Counted from the first letter of the stretch, positions 16,101 to 25,017 are shown. The stretch is 64,000 nt of DNA from an uncultured Oscillospiraceae bacterium (GCA_910585815.1 CAJUFJ010000008.1:1-64000); one strand, 5' to 3'. Notes: generated from the letters alone by a model not told the origin. A program made the numbers and translations.

Positions 16101-17339
16101 ATGGAAACACAAAAAAGCGCCCTGTTCACCCGGGATTTTACCTTGGTGGTCATTGGGCAGATCATCTCCCTCTTTGGAAACGCCATCCTTCACTTCGCCC
16201 TGCCCCTGTACCTGCTGCGGGAGACGGGCTCCATCACCCTGTTCGGGGTGGTGAACGCCTGTTCCTTCCTGCCCATGATCCTCATGGGTCCCATCGGCGG
16301 CACGGCGGCGGACCGGGTCCACAAGGGCCGCATCATGGTGGGGCTGGACTTTCTCACCGCCGGACTGACAGTATGTTTCTGCCTGCTGTGGGGCAAGGCC
16401 CCGCTGGTGCCCCTGGTGATCGGCACGCTGATGCTCCTTTACGCCATCGCCGGGGCCTACCAGCCGGCGGTCCAGGCCAGCCTGCCCCTGCTGCTCCCTC
16501 CAGACCGGCTCACCCAGGGCAACGCGGTGATTAACATGGTGGCCACCCTGGCCAACCTGCTGGGCCCCGCCCTGGGGGGCGTCATTTTCGGGCTGTGGGG
16601 GCTGGCCCCCATTCTCACCATCGGCGGGGTCTGCTTTTTCTGCTCGGCGGTGATGGAGCTTTTCATCCGCGTCCCCCACGAGAAGCGCCCCCGGTCCGCC
16701 GGGGTGCTGGCCACGGTGGGCCAGGACCTGGGGGAGAGCTGGCGGTATATCTCCCGGGAACAGCCGATCTTTCTGCGAGTGACCCTGGTGCTGTCCGCCT
16801 TCAACCTGATTTTGTCGGCAGTGATGATTGTGGGCATCCCCGCCATTGTGGCCCAGGTGCTGGACATGAGCGACGCCTACCTGGGCCTGACCCAGGCGGT
16901 CATGGGGTTTGGGGGCCTGCTGGGCGGACTGCTGGCCGGGGTGCTGGGTCCACGGCTGAAGCCCCGGCACGGGTCGCTGTGCCTGCTGGCCTGCGCCGGG
17001 GTGGCGGGTTTTATGGGGCTTGCCGTCCTCCCCGGGGTACCCGCGGCGGTGAGCTACTGGCTGATTACCGGGATGGCCATGGCTGCCATGGCCGCCGCCA
17101 TGCTGTTTACTGTGGTGATGCTCACCCTGGTCCAGGCCCAGGTGCCCGGCCAGCTGCTGGGCAAGGTGATTGCCTGCATCCAGGCGGTGGCCAACTGCGC
17201 ATCCCCTCTGGGGCAGGCGGGATACGGCATCCTGTTCGACCGCCTGTCTCCCTGGGCGGTGCTGATGGGTGCGGCCATCCTGTCCGCGCTGGTGGCCCTG
17301 CGATCCCGGCGGGTGTTCCAGGCGCTGGAAGCGGATTGA
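16101..17339 (+). CDS. MFS efflux transporter (MFS_3 / macrolide-exporter-like)
   Basis: 412 residues with about 12 membrane helices. It opens with FTRDFTLVVIGQIISLFGNAILHFALPLYLL and has the motif-A-like loop GGTAADRVHKGRIMVG between helices 2 and 3, as in MefA/enterobactin-exporter-like proteins. AAAGGAG lies ten bases before the ATG. A TetR operator just upstream ties it to the regulator at 15186. It probably exports a small drug-like compound that also releases the repressor; the substrate is not known. Confidence 0.88.
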   Translation: METQKSALFTRDFTLVVIGQIISLFGNAILHFALPLYLLRETGSITLFGVVNACSFLPMILMGPIGGTAADRVHKGRIMVGLDFLTAGLTVCFCLLWGKAPLVPLVIGTLMLLYAIAGAYQPAVQASLPLLLPPDRLTQGNAVINMVATLANLLGPALGGVIFGLWGLAPILTIGGVCFFCSAVMELFIRVPHEKRPRSAGVLATVGQDLGESWRYISREQPIFLRVTLVLSAFNLILSAVMIVGIPAIVAQVLDMSDAYLGLTQAVMGFGGLLGGLLAGVLGPRLKPRHGSLCLLACAGVAGFMGLAVLPGVPAAVSYWLITGMAMAAMAAAMLFTVVMLTLVQAQVPGQLLGKVIACIQAVANCASPLGQAGYGILFDRLSPWAVLMGAAILSALVALRSRRVFQALEAD

Positions 17340-17344
17340 CGGCA

Positions 17345-17372
17345 AAGGGGCCGGACAAAAGTCCGGCCCCTT
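17345..17372. terminator. bidirectional terminator between MFS and TPR genes
   Basis: A perfect 12-bp stem, AAGGGGCCGGAC (17345-17356) with GTCCGGCCCCTT (17361-17372), loop AAAA, between two convergent genes. Confidence 0.75.
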
Positions 17373-17383
17373 CCTGATTTCGG

Positions 17384-19054
17384 TTATTCCTCCAGCATAC
17401 GCCGCCAGTGGTGCATCTTCTGGTGAAATTCCTCGCTCTCCCCCGGGAACCAGGACAGGGCACAGGCCAGGGCGTGCTCGAAGAAGCAGTAGTCGTGCTC
17501 CGGCACCCGGGTCTTCAGCAGGGACAGCACCCCCAGGGCCTGTTCCCGGTCGGCCAGTCCCTCCTTGGCCTGCCAGGCCAGCAGGGTGAGGGCGGGAATC
17601 ACCGGCCAGTCCAGCTGGCCCAGGCAGATGCGGGTCAGCTCATAGGAGGGCAGCTTACCCCCGTAAACTATCAGCTCCGGGGAGGGCATCCGGCTGTCGT
17701 CCTTCCCCAGCTGAGCCAGCAGGCACACCGCGGCAAACTGCACCCGCAGCAGCCACTGGTCCGCCGGGATGCGCATGTCGCCGGGCTCAGGGGGATAGAC
17801 CATGCAGCCGTACAGGTCATCAAAGGACAGCCCCTCGCACATCGACCCCGCCCGGTTGTACCACTCCCCCAGGTGGAAGGGGGACCGGGCCAGCTCCTTG
17901 ACCCGCATCTGGGCGGCGTCACCGGGCCGCCCCACCACCGGACTGGCGTTGTGGTCCGGGCTGTAGTTCCACAGCCGCACCCCGTCGGGGATCAGGCTGC
18001 TGTCCAGGGGCGGGTCGGACACCGCGTTGACAACGAGGTGAACCCCGCCGGACTTTTTGCCGTATTCCGTGACGGCCAGCCGCACGGCGTTGGCGGCGCT
18101 GGCTGCCTCCTCACAGCTGAGGATCAGCTTGACCTCCCCGCCGGTGCCCTTGGAAATAAAGTTGGGAATCATCTTCACAGTGGCGTCCCAGCTGGGTAAA
18201 AACCGCTCCACATAGGGAATCAGCTGCTCCTCCCGGGCCCACTGGCACAGCTCGCTCCCCCGCTGGTTCTCGGGCTTGGACGCGGCGCACAGCACCAGCC
18301 GCTCCAGCTCCACGGGGTTGCCGCTGTTCAACCAGCGGCAGAACAGCAGGGAGGGCTCCGCCCACTCCACATCCTGCTGGTCCCCCCGGTCGGTGACCAG
18401 GGCGTAGTACTCAATGGCCTTGGACAGGTTCCTCACCCGCAGGAAATAGTCGGCCAGGTCGTTGCAGGGGGCCAGATTCTTGGGATCGAGCTCCAGGCCC
18501 TCCTTCACATAGTCCTCCGCCCCCTCGGGGTCGTCCAGATCGAGACAGCACACGCCGGCAAAGGTGTAGCAGGAGGCCGCTTTATGCCGGGATATGCCCT
18601 CCTGGGCGGCCTTCAGGGCCTCCTCGTTCCGGCCCATGTGGCGCAGGAGGATGCACTCGGCGGTGTAGCGGTTGGTGGCGTCCGGGCGGGGAGCGGTGTT
18701 GTCCCCCAGGGCCCGCAGGGCGTTGAGGCAGCCGTCCCACACCCGCTGGCGCTGGACCGGCTCCAGAGGGTCCAGCACCTGGGTGAGCATGGCCACAAAG
18801 AGGCACACCGCCTCCTCCCCCGCCTTGTCCAGCAGGGCCTGGTTGCCCAGCCAACGCTCCGCCATGTCCATGTGGGACAGGTCCCGGGTCTGGATGGCGG
18901 TCCGGGCGAAGTGCTCCAAGGCCTCGGCCACCCGCCCCTGGTCCATCAGGATTGAGGCCTCCCCCCAGGGGCCCTGGGGGCGGGGGACGGACCGGGTCTT
19001 CTCCCCCTGGCTGCCGGCGTTTCCGTTGTCTTTCTTTTTGAACAGTCCAAACAT
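17384..19054 (-). CDS. TPR-containing protein of unknown function
   Basis: 556 residues. The N-terminal 250 residues contain tetratricopeptide-like helical pairs (GEASILMDQGRVAEALEHFARTA; YTFAGVCCLDLDDPEGAEDYVKEGLELDP; ADYFLRVRNLSKAIEYYALV). The C-terminal half is conserved-looking but unrecognised (DGVRLWNYSPDH, FHLGEWYNRAGSMCEGLSFDDL). No signal peptide or membrane helix. It lies 12 bases after the CpXC gene and is surely co-transcribed. Its ribosome site and start (AGGAGGGGACAAGAATGTTT) are identical to those of rplA. Confidence 0.7.
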   Translation of the reverse strand: MFGLFKKKDNGNAGSQGEKTRSVPRPQGPWGEASILMDQGRVAEALEHFARTAIQTRDLSHMDMAERWLGNQALLDKAGEEAVCLFVAMLTQVLDPLEPVQRQRVWDGCLNALRALGDNTAPRPDATNRYTAECILLRHMGRNEEALKAAQEGISRHKAASCYTFAGVCCLDLDDPEGAEDYVKEGLELDPKNLAPCNDLADYFLRVRNLSKAIEYYALVTDRGDQQDVEWAEPSLLFCRWLNSGNPVELERLVLCAASKPENQRGSELCQWAREEQLIPYVERFLPSWDATVKMIPNFISKGTGGEVKLILSCEEAASAANAVRLAVTEYGKKSGGVHLVVNAVSDPPLDSSLIPDGVRLWNYSPDHNASPVVGRPGDAAQMRVKELARSPFHLGEWYNRAGSMCEGLSFDDLYGCMVYPPEPGDMRIPADQWLLRVQFAAVCLLAQLGKDDSRMPSPELIVYGGKLPSYELTRICLGQLDWPVIPALTLLAWQAKEGLADREQALGVLSLLKTRVPEHDYCFFEHALACALSWFPGESEEFHQKMHHWRRMLEE

Positions 19055-19066
19055 TCTTGTCCCCTC

Positions 19067-19816
19067 CTAGCCGTTTTGCGTCCGGTTGTGACAGCTGATC
19101 GCCCAGTTCAGATCATACAGGCGGAAGCGCCCGTCGTCGGGCTCCTCCCCCAGCTGGTCCAGCATCTGCCGGCACAAGTCAAAGACCACCTGGTTCACCC
19201 CGGTATGTACGATATTCCGGTTGGTGAGGTGGATGTCATACCAGTAGATGGGCTGACCGTACTCCGGGGTCTTGCCCGGACCGGTGGCAGCGTAGAGGAC
19301 GGCGTGGAGGGGCTCCTCGGCGGGGTCCGGGGTGGATACCCCCTGAAAGAAGCCGTTCCAGACCACCTCGCCCTGGGACTGAAGCTGACCGATGATAAGG
19401 GGCTTGACCAGCTGGAGGACCCGCTCGTCCAACCCGGCGTCCTGTGCCCGGACCAGCTCCTGCACGGCGTAGAAATTGCCCGCCGCCCGCCGCTTCATGC
19501 CGGGCAGCTCCAGCCTCTCCAGGTTCCGGTTCATCACTTGCAGGGCCTCGCCGCCGTCAGACGAGTCGATGCCGGGAACCAGAGCGACCCCTAATTTGGC
19601 CTCCGGGTCAAAATACCAGCAGGGCCAGGCGGTGTCCGCCTCCAGGCCGCACTTGGGGCAGCGCCACTGGAAAAACTCCCCCTTCAGCAGCAGCTCCTTC
19701 CCCGCCGGGTTTTGGGTCAGGTCCAGGCCGTGGTACTCCTTCAGCTCGCTGATGGTCTTGCACTGCATGCACTGGCTCCGGCTGTACCGGATCAGACCCG
19801 GGATTTTTTCATCCAT
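19067..19816 (-). CDS. CpXC-domain protein
   Basis: 249 residues. The N-terminal region has paired cysteines (CMQCKT and CPKCG, about residues 16 and 54) that fit the CpXC zinc-ribbon-like domain found in Firmicutes. The remainder (LKPLIIGQLQSQGEVVW, PIYWYDIHLTNRNIVHTGVNQ) is unrecognised. AAGGAGGT lies seven bases before the ATG. With the TPR gene it forms a two-gene unit with an operator-covered promoter (19918-19963). The function is not known. Confidence 0.75.
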   Translation of the reverse strand: MDEKIPGLIRYSRSQCMQCKTISELKEYHGLDLTQNPAGKELLLKGEFFQWRCPKCGLEADTAWPCWYFDPEAKLGVALVPGIDSSDGGEALQVMNRNLERLELPGMKRRAAGNFYAVQELVRAQDAGLDERVLQLVKPLIIGQLQSQGEVVWNGFFQGVSTPDPAEEPLHAVLYAATGPGKTPEYGQPIYWYDIHLTNRNIVHTGVNQVVFDLCRQMLDQLGEEPDDGRFRLYDLNWAISCHNRTQNG

Positions 19817-19917
19817 CGAAATACCTCCTTAACATAGTAATGTAAGCCTATTGTAACTCAAAGGGAATCCGTAAGCAAGCCCATATTTCCACAGCGCCGC
19901 TTCCCTTTTCTCCAAAT

Positions 19918-19963
19918 ATCATACACTATATTTGGTGTGAAGTCAATACATCATATTTAGTGT
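19918..19963 (-). promoter_or_regulatory. promoter of the CpXC-TPR unit with two operator repeats
   Basis: On the minus strand: TTGACT (19946-19941), 17 bp, TATGAT (19923-19918). Two 16-bp near-palindromic direct repeats, ACACTATATTTGGTGT (19923-19938) and ACATCATATTTAGTGT (19948-19963), lie 25 bp apart and overlap the -35 and spacer. The divergent XRE gene is the likely reader. Confidence 0.75.
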
Positions 19964-20003
19964 TGTCATAATAGATTCATCCGAAAAATGGAGCTGATCT
20001 GTT

Positions 20004-20207
20004 ATGAAAACCTACATCGACCGCATGCGGGAGCTGCGCGAAGACCATGATTTAACCCAGTATGACATTGCCAAACTGCTTAAAACCACACAGCAGACCT
20101 ATTCGCGGTATGAGCAGGGAATCAACGAGCTTCCTATCCGGCATTTGATCACTTTGTGCCAATTCTACCGGGTAACTTCCGATTATTTTCTTGGCTTCTC
20201 GGACTGA
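20004..20207 (+). CDS. small XRE-family helix-turn-helix regulator
   Basis: 67 residues, a single HTH_3 domain: MRELREDHDLTQYDIAKLLKTTQQTYSRYEQGINELPIRHLITLCQFYRVTSDYFLG. The final SDYFLG is the usual end of small SinR/Xre-like repressors. It is divergent from the CpXC-TPR unit, and the two operator-like repeats lie between them. GGAGCTG precedes the ATG. Confidence 0.85.
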   Translation: MKTYIDRMRELREDHDLTQYDIAKLLKTTQQTYSRYEQGINELPIRHLITLCQFYRVTSDYFLGFSD

Positions 20208-20227
20208 AGCGGGCATTTTGATATAAA

Positions 20228-20258
20228 AAATCCCCCGACTGTAATCGTCGGGGGATTT
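20228..20258. terminator. bidirectional terminator between XRE gene and rplA
   Basis: A 12-bp perfect stem, AAATCCCCCGAC (20228-20239) with GTCGGGGGATTT (20247-20258), with A/T runs on both sides. It ends both the XRE transcript and the rpmG-rplA operon. Confidence 0.85.
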
Positions 20259-20276
20259 CTATGTCGAAGTATCAAA

Positions 20277-20969
20277 TTACACCAGCTTGGCGCCGTTGAC
20301 CTTCACGCCGGGGCCCATAGTGGCGGCCACGGTGCAGCTCTTGATATACTGGCCCTTGGCGGCGGCGGGCTTGGCCTTGATAATGGCGCCCATAAGGGCG
20401 GCGAAGTTCTCGCTCAGCTTCTCGGGGCCAAAGGAGACCTTGCCGATGGGGCAGTGGATGATGTTGGTCTTGTCCAGACGGTACTCCACCTTACCGGCCT
20501 TGATCTCGTTGACAGCCTTGGTCACGTCCATGGTGACGGTGCCGGCCTTGGGGGAGGGCATCAGGCCCTTGGGGCCCAGCACCTTACCCAGACGGCCCAC
20601 CACACCCATCATGTCGGGGGTGGCGACCACAACGTCGAAGTCGAACCAGTTTTCCTTCTGGATCTTCTCCACCAGGTCCATCTCGCCCACGAAGTCAGCG
20701 CCGGCGGCCTTGGCCTCGTCGGCCTTGGCGGCCTTGGCGAACACCAGCACACGCTGGGTCTTGCCGGTGCCGTGGGGCAGGACGATGGCGCCGCGGACCT
20801 GCTGGTCGGCGTGGCGGGAGTCAACACCCAGCTTCACATGGAGCTCCACGGTCTCGTCGAACTTGGCGGTGGCAGTGTCCACCACCAGCTTCATGGCGTC
20901 AGCGGTATCATACAGGGTGTTCTTGTCGATCTTCTTGGCGCTCTCTTTGTATTTCTTTCCTCTAAACAT
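20277..20969 (-). CDS. rplA: 50S ribosomal protein L1
   Basis: 230 residues, full length. Recognised from [36 protein letters not shown] and [29 protein letters not shown]1 binds the 23S L1 stalk and helps release tRNA; in many bacteria it also represses its own operon. It is the last gene of rpmG-secE-nusG-rplK-rplA; rplJ-rplL, the usual next genes, are absent and a terminator follows at once. Confidence 0.97.
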   Translation of the reverse strand: MFRGKKYKESAKKIDKNTLYDTADAMKLVVDTATAKFDETVELHVKLGVDSRHADQQVRGAIVLPHGTGKTQRVLVFAKAAKADEAKAAGADFVGEMDLVEKIQKENWFDFDVVVATPDMMGVVGRLGKVLGPKGLMPSPKAGTVTMDVTKAVNEIKAGKVEYRLDKTNIIHCPIGKVSFGPEKLSENFAALMGAIIKAKPAAAKGQYIKSCTVAATMGPGVKVNGAKLV

Positions 20970-20982
20970 TCTTGTCCCCTCC

Positions 20983-21408
20983 TTACTCGCCCACCAGGAT
21001 ACCCATGGAGCGGGCAGTGCCGGCGATCATGCTCATAGCGGCCTCGATGGAGGCGGCGTTGAGGTCGGGCATCTTGGTCTCAGCGATCTTGCGCACGTCC
21101 TCTTTGCTGATGGTGGCCACCTTGTTCTTGTTGGGCACGCCGGAGGCCTTCTCGATGTTGCAGGCCTTCTTAATCAGCACGGGGGCGGGGGGCGTCTTGG
21201 TGATAAAGGTGAAGGAGCGGTCGGCGTAGACGGTGATGATAACGGGGATAATCAGGCCCACGTCGTTCTTGGTCCGCTCGTTGAACTCCTTGGTGAAGGC
21301 GGCGATGTTCACACCGTGCTGGCCCAGAGCGGGGCCAACCGGGGGGGCGGGGGTCGCCTTGCCGGCGGGAATCTGTAATTTTACGTATCCAGTTACTTTC
21401 TGTGCCAC
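20983..21408 (-). CDS. rplK: 50S ribosomal protein L11
   Basis: 141 residues from a GTG at 21408, exactly the usual L11 length. The GTG has GGAGGTG seven bases upstream; longer in-frame extensions run into a REPIN. Motifs: [37 protein letters not shown] and the C-terminal [11 protein letters not shown]11 forms the GTPase-associated centre with 23S rRNA. Confidence 0.97.
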   Translation of the reverse strand: MAQKVTGYVKLQIPAGKATPAPPVGPALGQHGVNIAAFTKEFNERTKNDVGLIIPVIITVYADRSFTFITKTPPAPVLIKKACNIEKASGVPNKNKVATISKEDVRKIAETKMPDLNAASIEAAMSMIAGTARSMGILVGE

Positions 21409-21484
21409 GAAAGAGCACCTCCATTTGAAAATGTGGTAGTTTGGCGGAGCTTTTCGCTCCTCCCACTTGGTTGCGGTAATCGTC

Positions 21485-21557
21485 TGTAGGGGCGCACATT
21501 GTGCGCCCGTTATCATGCCGCCTTGTATCGTACGGGCGCACAATGTGCGCCCCTACA
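21485..21557. repeat. REPIN-like element between nusG and rplK
   Basis: Two REP hairpins in mirror orientation: TGTAGGGGCGCACATTGTGC... at 21485 and ...GCACAATGTGCGCCCCTACA ending at 21557, with a 28-base spacer. It lies inside the operon, so it is present in the mRNA. Confidence 0.85.
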
Positions 21558-21558
21558 C

Positions 21559-22083
21559 TCAGGCGTTCGCGGGTTCCACCTGGTCCAGCTCCAGCTCCAC
21601 GGGGGTCTCGCGTCCAAACATGGACACCACCACCCGGACCTTGCCGCTGTCCAGGTCAATCTCATCCACAGTGCCCAGAAAGGACTCCAGGGCGCCGTCG
21701 GTGATGCGCACAGTGTCGCCCAGCCGGTAGCTGACCACGACCTCCCGCTTCTCCACGCCCAGGGCGGCCACGTCGGCCTCGCTCAGGGGAATGGCCTTGT
21801 TGCCCTCGCCCAAAAAGCCGGTAACGCCCCGGATGTTGCGCACCACGTGCCAGGTCTCGTCGTTCATCACCATCTTCACCAGAACATAGCCGGGGAACAC
21901 CTTGCGCTCCACGTCCTTGGGGCCGTTGTCGGTGATCTCGGTGACGGTCTCCAGGGGAATGCTGATCTCGTGGATCAGCTCGTGCATGCCGCGGTTTTCG
22001 ACGTACTTCTCGATGGTGGCCTTCACCGTGTTCTCATAGCCGGAGTAGGTGTGGACCACGTACCAGTTCGCGTTGTCAGCCAT
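21559..22083 (-). CDS. nusG: transcription termination/antitermination protein NusG
   Basis: 174 residues. The NGN domain covers ADNANWYVVHTYSGYENTVKA through VKMVMNDETWHVVRNIRGVTGFLG; the KOW domain has YRLGDTVRITDGALESFLGTVDEI. It binds polymerase and modulates pausing, and couples to ribosomes. The ATG at 22083 is the conserved start, 5 bases after secE. Confidence 0.97.
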   Translation of the reverse strand: MADNANWYVVHTYSGYENTVKATIEKYVENRGMHELIHEISIPLETVTEITDNGPKDVERKVFPGYVLVKMVMNDETWHVVRNIRGVTGFLGEGNKAIPLSEADVAALGVEKREVVVSYRLGDTVRITDGALESFLGTVDEIDLDSGKVRVVVSMFGRETPVELELDQVEPANA

Positions 22084-22088
22084 CCGCG

Positions 22089-22358
22089 TCACCCTTTGAA
22101 GGCGCCGATGAGGAGCTTAATCGCCTCGCCGGCGACATAGTCAAACAGCGCGATGCAGATACCGACCACGATCACACAGGCAATGACGATCAGGGTGTTG
22201 TTGATGGTCTGCTTGCGGGTGGGCCACTGGACCTTCTTCAGCTCGCTTTTCATATCCCGGAACCACTTGCCCACGCGGGCGAAGAAGCCGGGCTTGGCAT
22301 TCTTGTCGGACTTCTTGTCCTTCTTGGCGGCCTGGACGGCCTTTTCGTTTTCAGCCAT
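22089..22358 (-). CDS. secE: preprotein translocase subunit SecE
   Basis: 89 residues: a charged N-terminal lead, the conserved FFARVGKWFRDMKSELKKVQWPTRKQTINNT segment, and one membrane helix (TLIVIACVIVVGICIALFDYV). SecE clamps SecY in the Sec channel. The lysine-rich N-terminal extension (about 25 residues) is typical of clostridial SecE. Confidence 0.96.
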   Translation of the reverse strand: MAENEKAVQAAKKDKKSDKNAKPGFFARVGKWFRDMKSELKKVQWPTRKQTINNTLIVIACVIVVGICIALFDYVAGEAIKLLIGAFKG

Positions 22359-22393
22359 TACTTACCCTTCTTTCCTTTTGGCCCTTGCGCCAA

Positions 22394-22561
22394 TCACTTC
22401 GTCTCATTGTGAACGGTGTGTTTCCTGCAGAAGGGGCAGTATTTGTTCAACTCCAGACGGTCGGGGGTATTCTTCTTGTTCTTAAAGGTATTGTAGTTTC
22501 TCTGCTTGCACTCAGAGCACCGCAGGGTGATCTTAATGCGCGCGCCGGCTTTTGCTGCCAT
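22394..22561 (-). CDS. rpmG: 50S ribosomal protein L33 (zinc-binding type)
   Basis: 55 residues. It has two CxxC pairs, CSEC and CPFC, so it is the zinc-binding C+ form. The start ATG at 22561 has GGAGGTG nine bases upstream; the frame continues upstream without conservation. It is the first gene of the operon. Confidence 0.96.
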   Translation of the reverse strand: MAAKAGARIKITLRCSECKQRNYNTFKNKKNTPDRLELNKYCPFCRKHTVHNETK

Positions 22562-22857
22562 ATTGTTCGGCACCTCCTTTTTTATTTGACAGATTTCGCG
22601 CTCCGCGCTCCCCTCTCTCTGTCTCCGTGATTTCCACCCCCTCCGGGGGTGGAAACACAAGAAAAATTGCGGAAAGAGAAAGAAAACGCCGGACGCGGCC
22701 TGTCTAAAGCCGGGATCCAGCGCCAAAGGGCGCGAAAACACGCCCAGAGGGTACGGTGGATGTCCGGCTGCTGCCTCCCTGTGTCCCGCAGGCAGAGGGG
22801 TCCGCCCCCCCGGACACCGTATCCGGGCAGCGGAAAAAAAGCCCCTTTTCACAGGTA
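22562..22857 (-). promoter_or_regulatory. long structured leader of the rpmG-secE-nusG-rplKA operon
   Basis: About 295 bases between the promoter and rpmG without a gene. It can fold into TTTCCACCCCC / GGGGGTGGAAA (22631-22655) and a two-level stem: outer CCGGACA / TGTCCGG (22810-22816 with 22761-22767) and inner CTGCCT / AGGCAG. No known riboswitch motif was recognised. It could be a leader for growth-rate or ribosomal-protein control. Confidence 0.5.
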
Positions 22858-22863
22858 TCGATT

Positions 22864-22892
22864 ACTATATCACGCCTGTCCCTCACCGTCAA
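22864..22892 (-). promoter_or_regulatory. promoter of the rpmG operon
   Basis: Minus strand: TTGACG (22892-22887), 17-bp spacer, TATAGT (22869-22864). It is the only strong promoter between rpmG and the divergent CNNM gene in this direction. Confidence 0.8.
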
Positions 22893-22953
22893 GAGCTTTT
22901 TTACCCTTTCCATTAAAATTTTGTGAAGATTGGGGTGGATGGGTAAAATAGGT

Positions 22954-22982
22954 TTGCATTCCCCGGGCAGGTGTGGTATACT
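22954..22982 (+). promoter_or_regulatory. promoter of the CNNM/CorC gene
   Basis: TTGCAT (22954-22959), 17 bp, TATACT (22977-22982). A single REP-like hairpin (23032-23057, CAGGGGCGCAATGCGCCCCCCTG) lies in the leader before the gene. Confidence 0.7.
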
Positions 22983-23105
22983 CCCTATTCAAATATACCC
23001 GCTTTTGGGAATATTAACCGCCCGCGCGGCGCGCAGGGGCGCAATGCGCCCCCCTGCAAAAGTACATGATTGCAAATCAGAGTAAAAGGAGTCGATTCTT
23101 CCCCC

Positions 23106-24362
23106 ATGGAAATAGACAGTACCAGTATCGCCATGCTTATTACCCTGCTCATTCTGGTGGTCCTGTCGGCCTACTTCTCGGCCACTGAGACCGCGTTTAC
23201 CTCCCTGAACCGCATCCGCCTGAAAACCCGGGCCGACAACGGCAGCCGCCGGGCCGCCAAAACCCTGGCGCTGGCGGAGGAGTATGACAAGCTGCTGTCC
23301 ACCATCCTCATCGGCAACAACATTGTCAACATCACCGCCACCACCGTGTCCACCGTGCTGTGCACCCGGTGGTTCCACCAGTACGGCCCCACCGTGGCCA
23401 CGGTGGCCCTCACCATTATCATCCTGGTCTTCGGTGAGATCACCCCCAAGAGCATGTCCAAGGAGCGGCCCGAGGACTTCGCCATGTTCGCCCAGCCCCT
23501 GCTCAGGCTGTTCATGGTGGTCTTCACCCCGCTAAACTTCCTGTTCAGCCAGTGGAAAAAGCTGATGAGCCGGGTCTTCCGGGCCAAGGGGGACGACGGC
23601 ATCACCGAGGAGGAGCTGGTGGGCATGGTGGACCAGGCCCAAACCGAGGGCGGCCTGGACGAACACGAGAGCGACCTGATCCGCAACGCCATCGAGTTCA
23701 ACGACCTGGAGGTCTCGGAGATCCTCACCCCCCGGGTGGACCTGACCGCCGCCGACGAGGAGAGCTCCATGGAGGAGATTGCCGCCCTCTTTGCCGAGAC
23801 GGGCTACTCCCGCATCCCCATCTACCACGAGACGGTGGACAACATCGTGGGGGTCATCCACGAAAAGGACTTCTACGCCGCCCGCTACCGGGGGGAGACC
23901 ATGGTGTCCAACCTGAAGGCCCCGGTGTTCTACACCACGGGCAACACCAAGGTCTTTGAGCTGCTGCGCATTTTGCAGAAGAACAAGGTCCACATGGCGG
24001 TGGTGGTGGACGAGTACGGCGGCACCCAGGGCATCGTCACCCTGGAGGACATTCTGGAGGAGCTGGTGGGCGAAATCTGGGACGAACACGACGAGGTAAT
24101 CGAGACCTTTCAGAAGCAGTCCGACGGCAGCTACCTGATTGCCTGCTCCGCCGATCTGGACGACATGTATGACCTGTTCCAGGTGAAGGGCGCCTGCGAT
24201 GCCGCCACCGTCTCCGGCTGGGTGCTGGAGCAGGTGGGCCGGGTCCCCGAAGCGGGGGACCAGTTCACTGCCGAGGGCCTGGACGTCACCGTCACCCGGG
24301 TGGAGCACCGGCGAGTGCTGGAGATTCAGGTGCGGGTGCTGGAAGAAACGGAAGAAACATAG
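23106..24362 (+). CDS. CNNM/CorC-type transporter-associated membrane protein
   Basis: 418 residues. The DUF21 (CNNM) membrane domain (about 1-190) opens with helices [32 protein letters not shown] and carries [11 protein letters not shown] and [19 protein letters not shown] pair follows ([77 protein letters not shown]), then a CorC_HlyC domain. Relatives move or regulate Mg2+; hemolysin names are historical. The ATG at 23106 begins the conserved part; AAGGAG is 14 bases upstream, which is rather far. Confidence 0.9.
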   Translation: MEIDSTSIAMLITLLILVVLSAYFSATETAFTSLNRIRLKTRADNGSRRAAKTLALAEEYDKLLSTILIGNNIVNITATTVSTVLCTRWFHQYGPTVATVALTIIILVFGEITPKSMSKERPEDFAMFAQPLLRLFMVVFTPLNFLFSQWKKLMSRVFRAKGDDGITEEELVGMVDQAQTEGGLDEHESDLIRNAIEFNDLEVSEILTPRVDLTAADEESSMEEIAALFAETGYSRIPIYHETVDNIVGVIHEKDFYAARYRGETMVSNLKAPVFYTTGNTKVFELLRILQKNKVHMAVVVDEYGGTQGIVTLEDILEELVGEIWDEHDEVIETFQKQSDGSYLIACSADLDDMYDLFQVKGACDAATVSGWVLEQVGRVPEAGDQFTAEGLDVTVTRVEHRRVLEIQVRVLEETEET

Positions 24363-24367
24363 GCGAA

Positions 24368-24398
24368 GGGCCTGCCCGGGAGGGCAGGCCCCTGTTTT
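24368..24398 (+). terminator. terminator after the CNNM gene
   Basis: Stem GGGCCTGCCC / GGGCAGGCCC (24368-24377 with 24382-24391) followed by CTGTTTTAT. Confidence 0.8.
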
Positions 24399-25017
24399 AT
24401 TCCGCCGGAGGCGGGAGCGTGTCGAATAAAATCCACTCCATCTCCATCCACACCGCCAGCTTTTGCTCCCCGCCGGTTGTGACCAGGGCGTATTGGGCGC
24501 TCAGGTCCTGGGAGAAGTTGGTCTGTCCGTCCATCTCGGGCACGCCGCTGGTGTAGGACGTCACCGTTTTGACCTCGCCGGGTCCGGGCGCCGCAGAAAC
24601 GGGCTCCCCGGTGGAGAAGTAGAGGACGCCGTCCACCATAATGGCGGGGCGCCTGTCCCCCTGCTGTTCGCCGGAGTAATCGGGCTCCGCAGGAGCAGTG
24701 GGCTCCGGCGGCATCGACTCAGCGCCGCCTGAACTGCCGTCCGCCGCGCCGCTCGGTGCGTCATTGCCGGCCGGTGCGCTGGCAGTGGTGCTGCCCCCGC
24801 CGCTGACGCCGTCCCAGTACAGGCCCTTTTTGTAATCCCCGCCCGTGCCCAGCCACAACGCCCCGTAGCCCAGGGCCAGCACCAGGGCGCAGCAGGCGGC
24901 CAAAGACCCCCACCGCTGGTAGTTGGGGCGTTTTCTGAGGGACTTGTACTCCTCCGCCTCCTGGACCAGGTCGTCGTCCAGCAGGCCGATGGCATCTAAC
25001 AGATGCTCTGTGTTCAT
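24397..25017 (-). CDS. putative membrane-anchored anti-sigma factor
   Basis: 206 residues. It overlaps the sigma gene start-to-stop (ATGA), as anti-sigma genes do. A short cytoplasmic part (MNTEHLLDAIGLLDDDLVQEAEEYK) is followed by one membrane helix (LAACCALVLALGYGALWLG), a low-complexity Gly/Ser/Ala/Pro linker, and an unrecognised outer domain. It lacks the H-x3-C-x2-C zinc motif of the pair at 10790, so the role is inferred from position and topology. Confidence 0.7.
   Translation of the reverse strand: MNTEHLLDAIGLLDDDLVQEAEEYKSLRKRPNYQRWGSLAACCALVLALGYGALWLGTGGDYKKGLYWDGVSGGGSTTASAPAGNDAPSGAADGSSGGAESMPPEPTAPAEPDYSGEQQGDRRPAIMVDGVLYFSTGEPVSAAPGPGEVKTVTSYTSGVPEMDGQTNFSQDLSAQYALVTTGGEQKLAVWMEMEWILFDTLPPPAE

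Noticed and set aside
22620..22860. tRNA gene near the secE operon, as found in some Firmicutes
   Set aside because: No T-arm consensus (GGTTCRA) or acceptor stem could be built; the folds present are simple hairpins.
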